NCBI GenBank assembly: GCA_905178155.1
Contig: CAJINV010000002.1
Span: 1,609,216-1,673,215, forward strand
Direction: 5' to 3'
From: Amoebophrya sp. A120
Lineage: Eukaryota > Sar > Dinophyceae > Syndiniales > Amoebophryaceae
DNA length: 64,000 nucleotides
Shown: positions 48,101 through 60,100 of the stretch, one piece after another
How positions within the stretch are numbered: the stretch's first letter is position 1
Layout: each line of letters begins with the position of its first letter
Notes under the pieces: model-generated
What the model was told of the DNA's origin: nothing
The model's database searches: none
The model's input: only the letters and a program-made list of their open reading frames with translations
Program-made: the position numbers and the translations under genes

Positions 48101-51100
48101 TTCGCGTTTTATTTGAATCGATTCCGGGGAGCGCTGCGCGTTTCATTTTCGGGACCCTTTCACGCAAATCGAGACAGTTTCACTCGCTCGGGCCGTGCTC
48201 TTTCGCTCCCTCTGCGGGAGTAACCGTGTTGCATGCCTCGCATTACAGACTTACACTTACACAGTTTCTTTCTTGAATAGCATCCGTCGTTGGAGTAGTA
48301 CGCCATGTACTTGCACTCGCTGAGCTTGTTACACTCCGATTCGCACGCCTCCCGGGGGTATCAAATGTAAAAATGTCTGGGTCTGGAAGAGCACAACTTT
48401 GTGATGCACATTTTCCATGATCCATGATGTCTGTGATGTATGCCATAGCATCACGGGTTTTTTGAGCGCTTATCTATGCGCATCCAGCATGACAAATGCC
48501 CTCTCCGCGTAGCCAATATATTGAATCCTCTTGCTTGTCATGCAATACAGGTTTTTTTAGCATCCAAATGCAGCGTCACAAGTTTGGCTCTTCCAGACCC
48601 AGACATTTTTGCATTTGGTAGCGGGCCCCAACCGGAACCGCAGGTCACGTCCTTGCAGACGGAGGTCAGGGGGATCCGGAGTGGGTCCTCGCAAATCCTT
48701 ATGCGTTGCAAATACGTCTGCGTCTGGGAGGAAGCAGCTTTTTGTCATGCTGCTTTTATTCCGTGACCCAGAAGGTTTGTCATGCATGATGTAGCATTAC
48801 AGGTTTTATTGAAAAGGTGGGTCGATAGCTAATCCGCATGACAAATCCACTAAAATTTCGGCGACACAAATGGGCAGCTTCTGCGGTTTGCGCATGGTGA
48901 GTTTTTGTGTGTTGTGAAATGCGCATCACAAGTTCCACCTTTCCAGACACAGACATATTTGCACTGGATAGCCTTGTCCTTATCCGCCGTCATGTACGCG
49001 TTGTAGACAACCCGAACCGGGCCCGGCGGCGGAGGGGATCCACCACCCCCGCCGCCACTATTTCCGGATAAAGGCTGGATGTAGGTGTCCTCTTGTTCAA
49101 AATATGAACTGCAAATATGTCTGGATCTGGAAGTAGAATGCAAGTTTGTCATGCATGTCTGGCATGTTGACTCATAAATCTAAATCTATAATGCGTGAGC
49201 AGGAAAAGGGCCTCTTGCCTGTCATGCAAAAACGCAGTTTGCCATGCGGAAAACGAAACACAGTAGCAGCTGAAAAATTTGTCGTGCTTGGCTGCGTATT
49301 GCAGTCCGCCCACCAGTCACATTTTAGCATCACAAGTTTCCAGACCCAGACATTTTTGCAGTGCATACAAAATCTTTCGCACACTTGTTCAACAGCAAAG
49401 CGGTGATGTCCAATTGCTTCAGCCCGAACTGGTTCCGGTCGATCAAGTAGTCGCATCTCGCTTTGTATCAAGTGCAAAAGTGTCTGGGTCTGGAAGGTTG
49501 CCAGGTTTGTCATGCATATTTTGTCATTGACCCAGGGTGTCTGTAATGCATGATCTAGCATCTTCACAGACGTTGAGAGGCCCTCCTGATGCCTATTCCG
49601 CACGACAAATGCCCTCCCCGCGTAGCACAAACTGGACTCCTCGTCTTGCTGGTGATGCAATGCAGATTTTTTTACAGTCCAGACTTGGCATCACAAGTTC
49701 CAACCTTCCAGACCCAGACATTTTTGCAATCCATACTTTGTCCGTCTGCATCGAGTCGACGAACTTTTGATTCACCGGAATCTGTTCCGGGTTCGACCCG
49801 TATCAAAAGGAAAAATCCCCCCTCCCCATATCAAAACGGAAATCTGTGATGCAGATTTGTTGTCACAAATCAGCTTTGTCATGCTACACGGGAAAAGACG
49901 CGGACTGTAGTGGCGTGGGGAAGCCTTGCATCTTCAGCATGATAGGAGGCAGCTGAGAGTGGGAAACAGCCTGACAAATTGCGTGCAAAGGAGGCCACGA
50001 CTGCGGCTCTTGGCCTTCTAGCATGACAAGTCGATTTGTGACCTCAAATACAGCATCACAAATTTCGTTTTCGATATGGGGAGGGGGGATTTCTCCTTTC
50101 GATAACCCGACCGGAAACTTCTTCCCCGTAGCGGTCGAATCGGTTAACGGTAACAGCATCGGCATATTGTTCTTATCCAAACTTTGCACATTCCCCGGGG
50201 ATATGGATTGTAAAAATGAATGGAAGGTCTGTCATGCTCTGCCAGAATGACCCCAAAGTCTGTCATGCACGTTACCCAAGAGCCTCGTTTTTTTGTCATG
50301 CAGAAACGCAGTTTGTCATGCAGACTAGGCCACACCTCGAAGCTCAGAAACTTGTCATGCTGAGCCAGCACTTGTGGCCGCCTCATGATACGCCAACCAG
50401 CATCACAAGTTTCCAGACATCCAGGGATTTTTACATTTGATAGGGGAGAGAGAATTGGAACTGACATCCTCGTCCAACACCTCGTATGCATTGCAAAAGC
50501 GTCTGGGTCTGGAAGGATGCAACTTGTCATGCTAAGTCTGGATAGTGCAAAACTTTGTGTTGCATGATTACCAAAAGGTGTCCACGTTTGAACATGTTTA
50601 GCGGCAGTTTGTCATGCAGGATAGACATGATAGAGGCTTCACAGAACCTGTCATGCTAGGTCCTGCATCGCAGACCTCATGGGGCATTGAAAATATGCAT
50701 GACAAGTTTGCATTTTTCCGGACCCAGAGATATTTGAATTTGATACCTCGATACAGATTTTCGGGCTAGCACCGGTATCACTAAGGTATTTCCCGTATGC
50801 ATTGCAAAAGCATCGTACTAGTATAAATTGCATTACAAATTTTTCCAAAAGGAAAAAAGGAATTTGCAATGCTGATCCAGCTAAAAAGGGAGATTTGTAA
50901 TGCATGACCGCAATTACTACGAGTACGATACTTTTGCACAGGATATTCCGTCATCCGTCGGTTCTTGGAGTTGTTGGGTGGAATCTAGGTAATATCCCGT
51001 GTAAAAACGTCCCCACCCCAGAGTCAAGATGGGGATTTTGCAACACAAACCTAGACCTTTTGGGAGTCACGCATGACATGTTGCAGGCTGTACTGTAGTG

Positions 51101-54100
51101 CAGTTTAGCAAGGGAAGCAGCATAAGAAATCCGTCTCCTTATCCTGTTTACAGCATTACAAGTTCTAAAACACGATGGGCAATGCCTCTCATGGGGATGC
51201 GCATTACAAATGCTCTTGTGCTTGCAAATCTGCATGACAACTCTGGGGTGGGGATGTTTTTACATAGGATAGGTACAGTTCGAGATTCACAGCCAACCGA
51301 TTCGGGATTTTCACGTTCACCATCGGGGACAGAATGGATTCCGTCCGTACGTAATTATTCATCCCCGAGACTTGGTTCGGATCTCTCCCCTGCACAAAGT
51401 CGTTTTGACAAATCATGTGCAACAATTCCTCTTCAATCTCGAATTTCAAAAATGCGAACTGCCCGGCGCGGTAGTAGTCCGGAAAGATGACCGGCCGCTG
51501 GAAGCCGCTGTGTGGTGGGGCGGAAACGTCTGGGGTTATTTCCAAAAATTTTCCGACGATGATTTTATTCAACTTGTTTGGGTCATTCGGATCGTTGATA
51601 ACGTTCCCCTCGGCGTTGTCGTACTCTTTTTCCACGTAGAAAGCTCTATCCGCTTTGATCTGGATCTGGTTATTCACAAACGTCGTTGTCGAAGATGCGA
51701 CAGACGGTTCAAACTGCTGGGAGGTTTTCGTTCGCCCAGAATGGTAGAAACCCCGCATTCGATTCGCGTGAAGAAAGCTTTCCGCTAACCTATCCTCAAT
51801 TTTGTCCCAGATCGTCATGCAGTGGTTCGACAAATACGCCTTCGGTTGGGATGCGAAGTCGATCACGTCCGGGATGGAACCGAAGTTGTTCATCGTGACC
51901 TGCTCGAAATCGTAGAGGAAAGAATTACTGCCAGTCACCCCGTTGCCGTTGTTGATCTCAATCGCGTCATTCGCGTCTGTTGCACAGGGGTAAGACGCGG
52001 AGGACAAGGAATTCGCTGTCTGCCTAAACGGGCCGACAGCGACGTCGATCCTGATTCTTTTCTCGTTGTTCAGATCCGAATTGTGCTTGTAGAAGTCCGT
52101 GTTCGGGAAATTCTGGTCGGTTGTGAAGGAAGTTACCGATGCTCCGTACTGTTCTGTCATGCCGACGTAGGTGTTTAAATTCCCAGAACTCCCATGAACC
52201 TGAACAGACGAATCACCCAAAAACCCCTTCGGACTCGAATCCACCCGGAACTGCACGACTTCGACAGAATCGTCTTCCATTTCCAAATTCCCGTGCTGCA
52301 AATTGTTATTCCGGACTATTTTCAGCATCTCGGCTCTTAAAAAAGTCTTCAGCTCCTCGAGGAAGTTCGGCCCGTAGCCGAAGTTGTGCGGCTCAAACAC
52401 GCCGTTCTGCCCATTGCTGTTCGATACGACGAAGTTGTAATTGTTATTGTTACTTGACAAGTACCGGTTCATGAACACCTGCTTATCCGCCACGGTCTTG
52501 AACTCCAGAATTAACGAAGACGCCAGCGCGTACCGATCTCGCACCATCCAAGACTGCATCAAGTTCCCCGGGTGAAAGGGGTTGGAAAAATCCGTGTCGC
52601 CGTCGAGGGTTAAGCACTGGGTCGTGTAGGTCGAGGAAAACTGTGACTGCATGAGCGTCGTTTCCGACCTTGGGTCTCCGACCGCGCACTTTCTCAAAAC
52701 GCAGCCGAATAATGACTGGTAGTGCCGGCAGCACTGCTGCTTCTCTAGTTGCACTCGGTTGTCCTCGACTCGGTTAAACGCATGGACGTGCGGTTCCAAC
52801 ACCTTTTCAAGCGAAGAAGATCCTCCCGCGCGGATAGGGAGAGAAGCTCGGGAAAGACAATCGGAGAGAAAGGTGTCGGCGTGGCTGCTTAACAAATTGT
52901 TCGGGTTGAAACCCTGGTTCAAAGCTCCAAATCTCCGCATCGCGTGGACCGCGGAGTTTTGAAGAGTAAATTTCGCGAAGCACATGTCCAGGCAGCGGGA
53001 ATCGCAGGTTCCCCCGTGGGAAATCGTGGATAAGTACTGTCCGGATTGCTTCACGGTTTTCGAGTTTGCGTCGGTGAATAAGGCGCTATTCTTGTTCGAA
53101 TCAAATAAATGCTCTCGTTCCCTCTTCCGGGTGAAACCAACATTGGTGCATTGACACTCCCGTCTCCGCCTGCATTCGTTATTATCACTACCCCCGCAAA
53201 CGTGGACAATTTTGCAGTTGTGCGGTGATGGACAGGCAGTTGCGCATTCTTGTTCAATCTTCGGATTCGTCATGCACGCTTTCCCGCCATTCCCCGGCTG
53301 ATACCCGATCGGTTCACATTCACAGCTGTAGCTGGTCTGTGGCCCGTTGAAATTCACCACATCGACGTTGGTAAGGGAGAAGGGGGACTGGGCGACACAG
53401 CGGTTCCCGGTTCTTTTCGTCGATGACCCTGGGACGAAGACCTCGCAACTAGCCTCTTGCGTGCTAGTACAGCCAGAAGGGCCGATCGTAGTTAACAACT
53501 GGTCCCCTCGGTACTGCGGCTTCAACCGGCAGAACTCCCCGATACTGTTATCCGCTCTCAACTGCGCCGGTACGTGGTCAAAAAACTGACCATTACACGC
53601 GCAATTATGCGCACTGCCGTCGGGAGAAGGTGCGCACGTCGTCAGCCCGTTCCCCTGCATTCGGTCGACCGGCCAGGGAGACGGTCTGAGAACTTGGGAA
53701 GACAGCCAGCCGACAACGCCTTTGTACTTGTTATCGTCAAATCGGATTTTCACGTTCAACTGCCGAAGCATCTCCTTCGCGGAAGTGCGCACATTTTCGC
53801 CCAACGAGTTAAAATCCACTACTTCCAAAACCGTCGCCTCGTAGTAGTCAAACCGAGAATGTGAAATGCAAATATGTCTGGGTCTGGAAGAATGCAAGTT
53901 TGTCATGCTTGTCTGGCGTGACTCGTAAATCTGTAATGCATGAGCAGGAAAAGAGCCTCTTGCCTGTCATGCAAAAACGCAGTTTGTCATGCGGAAAACG
54001 AAACACAGTAGCAGTTGAAAAATTTGTCATGCTTGGCTGCGTATTGCAGTCCGCCCACTAGTCACATTTTAGCATCACAAGTTTCCAGACCCAGACATAT

Positions 54101-57100
54101 TTGCAGTTGATACAGAACTCGTCTGCGCGGTGGATTCCAACGCGACTACTTCTTTGAACCAAGTAGGTAGTCTACTCGACGTTTTCGTCGCGTTCACCAT
54201 GCGGATATGCATTGCAAAAGTATCGCACTCGTAGTAATCGCAGGTATGCATTACAAATCTCCACCCCAACGTAAAACAGCATGACAAACTCCATTTGTCA
54301 TGCTGAGCCAATTTGTAATGCAATTGCTACTAATACGATGCTTTTGCACAGGATAGCGGAGTAAGCCGACGTTGTGGGGGCCAATAGTCACTTTCATTCC
54401 CGGTTTGAAGAAGTTGTTTGCGGAGAAAGATAAATCCTCCCAATCGTAGCAGGCATCCTCCACCGGCCCGGTAACACACGCCTTCCGCGCTTCGGGCGAA
54501 ACGCAGACCGGTCGTCCACGTAAGATCGGCACCGCGGGTATCAAATGCAAAAATGTCTGGGTTTGGAAGGATACAGCTTGTGATGCTGCAATTGGATTCC
54601 AAACAAATCTGTATTGCAAGAGCAGCAATGGCGGGAGTGTAGTTTTTGCTACGGGAAGAGGGCATTTGTCATGCGGAATAGGCATCCAGAAGTCCTCAAA
54701 AAGTCTCTGATGCTAGGGCATGCATCACAGACATCATGGCTCATGCAAAACTTGCATGACAGGTCTCAGAATCTTCCAGACCCAGACATTTTTGCACTTG
54801 ATAGCGGCGTAGGTTGGTGGGTAGACCGAACTCATGTACCCAGGGCTGCAGCTGCAGCTGTACTGCTGTTTCCCGTTGTTGTGACAGGACGTGAAGAACC
54901 CATCAGGCCCGCAGGGGGCGTGCGGTGCAGAATACGGCCAAAACCCACCCGGGTTGTTGATCTCGCAGGGGTTCACGTATTTACAGATCGGCTTCCCCTC
55001 CCGCGCTGGGATGGAATTCGATTCGTTTGCGTAGGTGATGTGGGAAATGTAGTCCTCAGATTGGCACTGACACTCGTAAGAACCCGTTTCGATATTCACA
55101 TTCTTGCAGTGGTGGATGCTGGTTAAGCTGTGCATATGCACGTACTCATTCCCGCCACAAGGATTCATGCTCGTGCTCGGGCTCTCCGGCCATAAACCAT
55201 GCACGTTCCCCTTGATACACGGATCCCGGATCAAGCACATCGGCCGACCGATACTCGTTGGACTCGTGTAGTTTTTGCTGTTCTGCATCCCCTGGAAATA
55301 CCCGAACATCCAGGTGTTGTTGGGGTTCACCAACGGGTAGAGGTGTTTCTCATTCTGCTTCTCCGTACATTCGCATTTGTACCCGAACTCGTTCGCGTCG
55401 AAATCGACAGTGCATTTCGTATCTTGTGGCGACCCCAAGCAGCTCGTCAACCCGTGGCCGTAATCCTTTTCTTTGTGTAGGTACCCCGCGTAGTACTCAC
55501 ACGGACCTTCTTTTGTATGCCGGAGCAAAGGCCCGGTGGAAGAATCAAACTCCCGGTCGTGAAACCGACTCATGAATCGGAACTTCCCGGCGTTGATTTT
55601 GAACGGCTGGACGACCGGGCTGTCATCGGCGATTTGCAGCTCCAAATTGAACATCGCGCGTGGCAGATTCTGCACCATGCTGCCCTGGTCTTGGTACACG
55701 GTTTCACGGAGATTTGGCAAATCGTACACCTTTTTGCCGTGGTTTTTGTAGTGCTGGGGGGGATTGGGAATGAACATCCCGAAACTGGTTGGGCTTGTGC
55801 TAAAATCGTACAACTGCCCCGCGGCCCAGTCCTTGCAGAATTCCTTCATGAGAAAGGAAATGTCGATCTCTTCGTAGTGTTCGTTCTGCCCGAAAATCCC
55901 ATCTGTGTAGTCCAAGTTGGCGCGGTACTGCAGAGACCGGGACTTGTTCTCGGAAGTCGATTTGTCATGCTGCTGAGCTACACCAGCTCCAGCTGCTGGA
56001 ACAACAGCACTCTTCCCACCTCCAATTCCCGCTAACAGTTTCCTCGGTGGATTCGGGGGTGGAGAACTTGAACTGCTGGTGGTGGAGCTGCTGCTGCCAC
56101 CAATAGTAGCGCCACCTTGCGGCGGGATCTGGTTCAAATTTAAAGTCTGCGTCTCCTGGTTGTACAAAAGGTTGTTCATGGTGTCCGCGTATGGAATGCA
56201 AATATGTCTGGGTCTGGAGAAATGCAACTTGTGATGCGCATTTCACAACACATAAAAATCTCTCATGCACACGCAGCAAAAGCTGCCCACTTTCTGTCAC
56301 CAAAATGGGGCATTTGTCATGCGGATTTGCCATTGCGGAAGCTTCTCCAAACCTGTGATGCTAGCGCTTCCATGCCAGACCTTCTGTGTCATGCAAAAGC
56401 AGCATGACTCTTCCAGACCCAGACATTTTTACAGTTGATACCGCGTTCAACCATCGCGGGACTGTGCCGGAAAATTCGGGGAAGTCCGGGTTGGTGGTGG
56501 TCGTTAAAGTTGTCGTCGTGGTCGTCGTGGTGGACGTTGGGGGGAGAATACACTCGATCTGAATGTGGTGGATAAACAACACCGCGTCTTTGTTTGCTTC
56601 GAACACCAACGTTTGGTTCGGGTGGAATTCCAGCGTTTCGGTGACGTTGGTAATTCCAGTGCCGTTCGCGACTTTCAGCTGCTCGAAGGGTAAACCCCAC
56701 CGGTTGTCGCCCTCGAGAAAGACGGTGGCGTTGGAGGTCTGTGATAGTTTGGGTATTATTTTATCAAGGGCTTCTTTATCTTTTGCACAGACACTGAAGC
56801 ATCCATTGCAACGCAAATCTGTCGCGATAAAGCGGAAAGCCCACAACCTTTCGCATTTTTTGCCCGAACTCTCGTGTTTAGCACAGGGTATTCTGGCGAC
56901 CCTGGCTGCGCGTTTCCTCCTCTCCTAGTTGCGCGGCTAGCACAATTGGCAGCGCGCTTGGACGATTCTGAATGCGCGCGCGGTAAATGCGCCGCGTTAG
57001 CGCCGTAAGCTCCTTCGCAATGCGTAGGAGATCAGCGTGCAGGGGGTCCTTAAGGTGCGTCCTCGACCTGTCTATGCGTAGGCTAAGTGCTGGCACCCAA

Positions 57101-60100
57101 CTGCAGACGGATAGAGTGGGAAACTGCCACTCGGACTAGGAGGTCTGGGTTCGAATCCCAGAACGCGCATTTTTCCGGCGAAGCCAAAGTCTGGCTCGTA
57201 TGAGACGTAGAACATACCAAGCGCCCGTTTGGCGTAAGGACTCCTTCGAGCATATAACTCAGTACTGCAAATCTCGCTGCGGGAGCAGTTGTTTTTTGCA
57301 GCAGCTAGTTTTTCTATCCTTTTGCTCACAACCCTGTGTTTAGCAAAGCTATTCTGGCTAGGTAGCTCTACGCTGTTCCCCCACAATTCAATGCGCGGCT
57401 AGCACAATCGGAAGTGCGCCCGGTTGTGCCTGGGCGGGGGGCCGGTGAGCCAGGGAAAATAAACCTGCCGCCGGAGGCTTGGACTGAGAAAATCTCTCGA
57501 GAGCCGTAGCACCCGGTTGCTCGTGCTAACACGAGATCAGGTTACCCGTGCGGAAGACGAGTGTCGGAAGACACCGCGCCGCGCGCCTCGACGTACGCGA
57601 GGACTGGGAGGTCCGGGTTCGAATCCCGGAACGCGCTACTTTTCCGTGCAGAAAACTGCGACGCGTAATAACAGGCGACGAAGACAGCGAAAAACAATCA
57701 AAAAAAGGCGCGTTCCAGGATTCGAACCCGGACCTCCTAGTCGTTTTATCTGGATTGAAAGCGGATTTTCTGCTGGCTCGCATTCGCGGCTGGCGCGACC
57801 TCCATCAATCAATCTGCACGCTCTCCACCGGGGGAGATACCTGACTACGCCTCTGTCCAGCGTGCAGGCGACGCGCGAGGAGGGGACTCACTTAGTCGAC
57901 TCGCGACTTTGATATCCCCTGGAATCCTCACGGTCGCGTGCTCGACCAGGCGCACTACCAGTTGTGCTAGCCGCGCATTGTCATGCTCGAACGAATGAAA
58001 TCCAGGGTCACCAGAATGACCCTTGCTAAACACTTGCATTCGGGCAAAAAATGCCGCGAGTGGACAATCTACAGCCATCCACGGGCGATTTTAAGCGCAA
58101 AACCAGCAGTCGCGCAACAAAGAAGAAAGGCGCGCGTCCCGGGATTCGAGCCCGGACCTCCTAGTCCATTCCATCTGTAATTCAGTGCCGATCCGAACCG
58201 GCCGACGCCTTCCGGCGGATGTTTATATGCCGCGATCAGGTCGGCAAACGCACTGATTACTTCAGCCTGAACTCCTGCCATTAGAGCAGGAGAAACCTGA
58301 CCGCACAGCCCGCTTGCGCAAGCGGGTGGTGCCGGCACCGGCGATCAGGTGGTTAACGATCCTTAGGATCTGCCAGGACCGACCGGGCGCACTTCCAGTT
58401 GTGCTAGCCGCGCATTGTAGCGCAGAACCACGTGACAGCCAGGGTCACCAGAATAACCCCTGCTAAACACTCGCATTCGGGCAAAAAATACCGCGAATGG
58501 ACAATCTATAGCCAGCGTTTTCAAGCGATTTTGCTTCGCAAAAACTTCCTGCCCTCGGCAGGGGCCAACTGCGTTTCCATTTTTCGGAACGAAGAGAAAA
58601 AACTCGAAAAAGCAAGCGAAAAAGTTGCCGTTCCGGGATTCGAACCCGGACCTCCTGGTCCGTCTTGATCTCAGACGGGAGTGCATGCGTTCTTTGCTTT
58701 CCACTCCTGGAACCCGATCTCCAGAAGGAGATTCCTGATCACACTCCCCAAGTCAGACTGGTCTTGTCTGGGTGGCACCGGTACCGGCGATCAGGCGTGA
58801 TGAGCAGAGGACAACCACTGCCAGCAGTTCCTTGACCGGAACCAGCGGGACTACCTCCACACACCACCAGGCTCGACCAGGCGCACTACCAGTTGTGCTA
58901 GCCGCGCAATTACTCGAAGAAACATATCAAAACCAGGGTCACCAGAATAGGCCATGCTAAACACTCGCATTCGGGCAAAAAAATGCTGTGTGGGAAAATC
59001 TAATGCCAAATCAGGAATGAAGATTTTCAATCATTTCAAATGAACATAAGCCGTGAGCAATCAACCCCATTGCCCGTATAGAGGAAGTAATCGTAAAAAC
59101 TGAGCAACAGAAAACACAACATTCAGAACTTTCATCCAAAGAACAATACCGCCCGATTCGACATCGTAATTGCGTCGTTGCAATTTCCGAAAGTCACCGT
59201 CACCCGCCCGTACCCGTGCATGGGTAGTTTTATCTGTTTTCTCTTGTAGTCGGGCGAGCCCTCGTTTCTGCCCAGAAATATCAAATGCAAATATGTCTGG
59301 GTCTGCATCGGTGAAACTTGTAGTGCGCTTTTCACAACACACAAAAATCTCTCATGCATAGACAGCAAATGCTGCTCGCTTTTGTCACCGGCAAAATAGG
59401 CAATTTGTCGTGCGGATTAGGCATCTACGCAGCTACTTCTCAAAACCTGTAATGCTAGACCTTGCATGCCAGATCTTCTGTGTGGTGAAAAAACCGCATG
59501 ACAAAAATCTGCATCGCTCCAGACCCAGACATATTTGCAAGGCATAAGAAATGCGTTCGGACAACTACGGATCAACGTATCCGTCAACCCAGTCGTCGCA
59601 TCCGTGTCCCAGGACTCGTAGTACATCAACCCGTTAGAATCTGCCGCCGAGTCCACCCGCCACCCGCGCGAAAGCATCGAATCCGCGGTCGTCGGGTAGT
59701 AGTTATAATTGTCGCTCTCCGCACTGTCCATGCACTTCGACGGATCGGTGCTGCTTCCGTCGGGGATTTTGAAATCACACAGGATTTGGATCTGCTTCAA
59801 GTAAATCCGGGCGTAGTTCCCCGGCCCTTCGTCCCGTAAACTCAAAAGATCCCCGGCGACGTAGGGAACGGTGACTTCCCGATCCGTGTTTTTCTTCCAC
59901 ACTTGATCGACCAAAGTGCTCGACCCGTCCACATGCTCGATGTAGGCGGCGATTACTTGCTGGGATTCCTCGGCTTGAGTCAATTCCTCCGGGTAGCAGT
60001 TGCCGTAGACAAAGCGGACGTAACCCCCGGTCCCGTTCAACGGGAAGTCCAGTCGGCCGATGGTGCTGGCGTTGGGCGTATGCGCGATCCACCGCGGGAT

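Larger units (their letters stand above)
56806..59177 (-). other. 2.37 kb intron carrying five tRNA-like units
   Basis: TTGCAA occurs at both borders (59178-59183 and 56806-56811). Joining at it gives VTVTFGNCNGCFSVCAKD in frame, matching VRFVYGNC and IRIVFGNC of the other modules. Without the join one reading ends at TGA (59,130). The borders lack GT-AG. Both tips carry CGCAA..TGTCG in inverted form, a short possible terminal repeat. Confidence 0.65.

Noticed and set aside
49104-54111. Recent segmental duplication, from two nearly identical A introners at 49,104 and 53,861
   Set aside because: Flanking exons are unrelated, so only the element is shared; recent separate insertion explains it.
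59130-59279. G1 ending at the TGA at 59,130
   Set aside because: Possible, but the module would be cut in half, and joining at TTGCAA across the intron restores it in register with three other copies.
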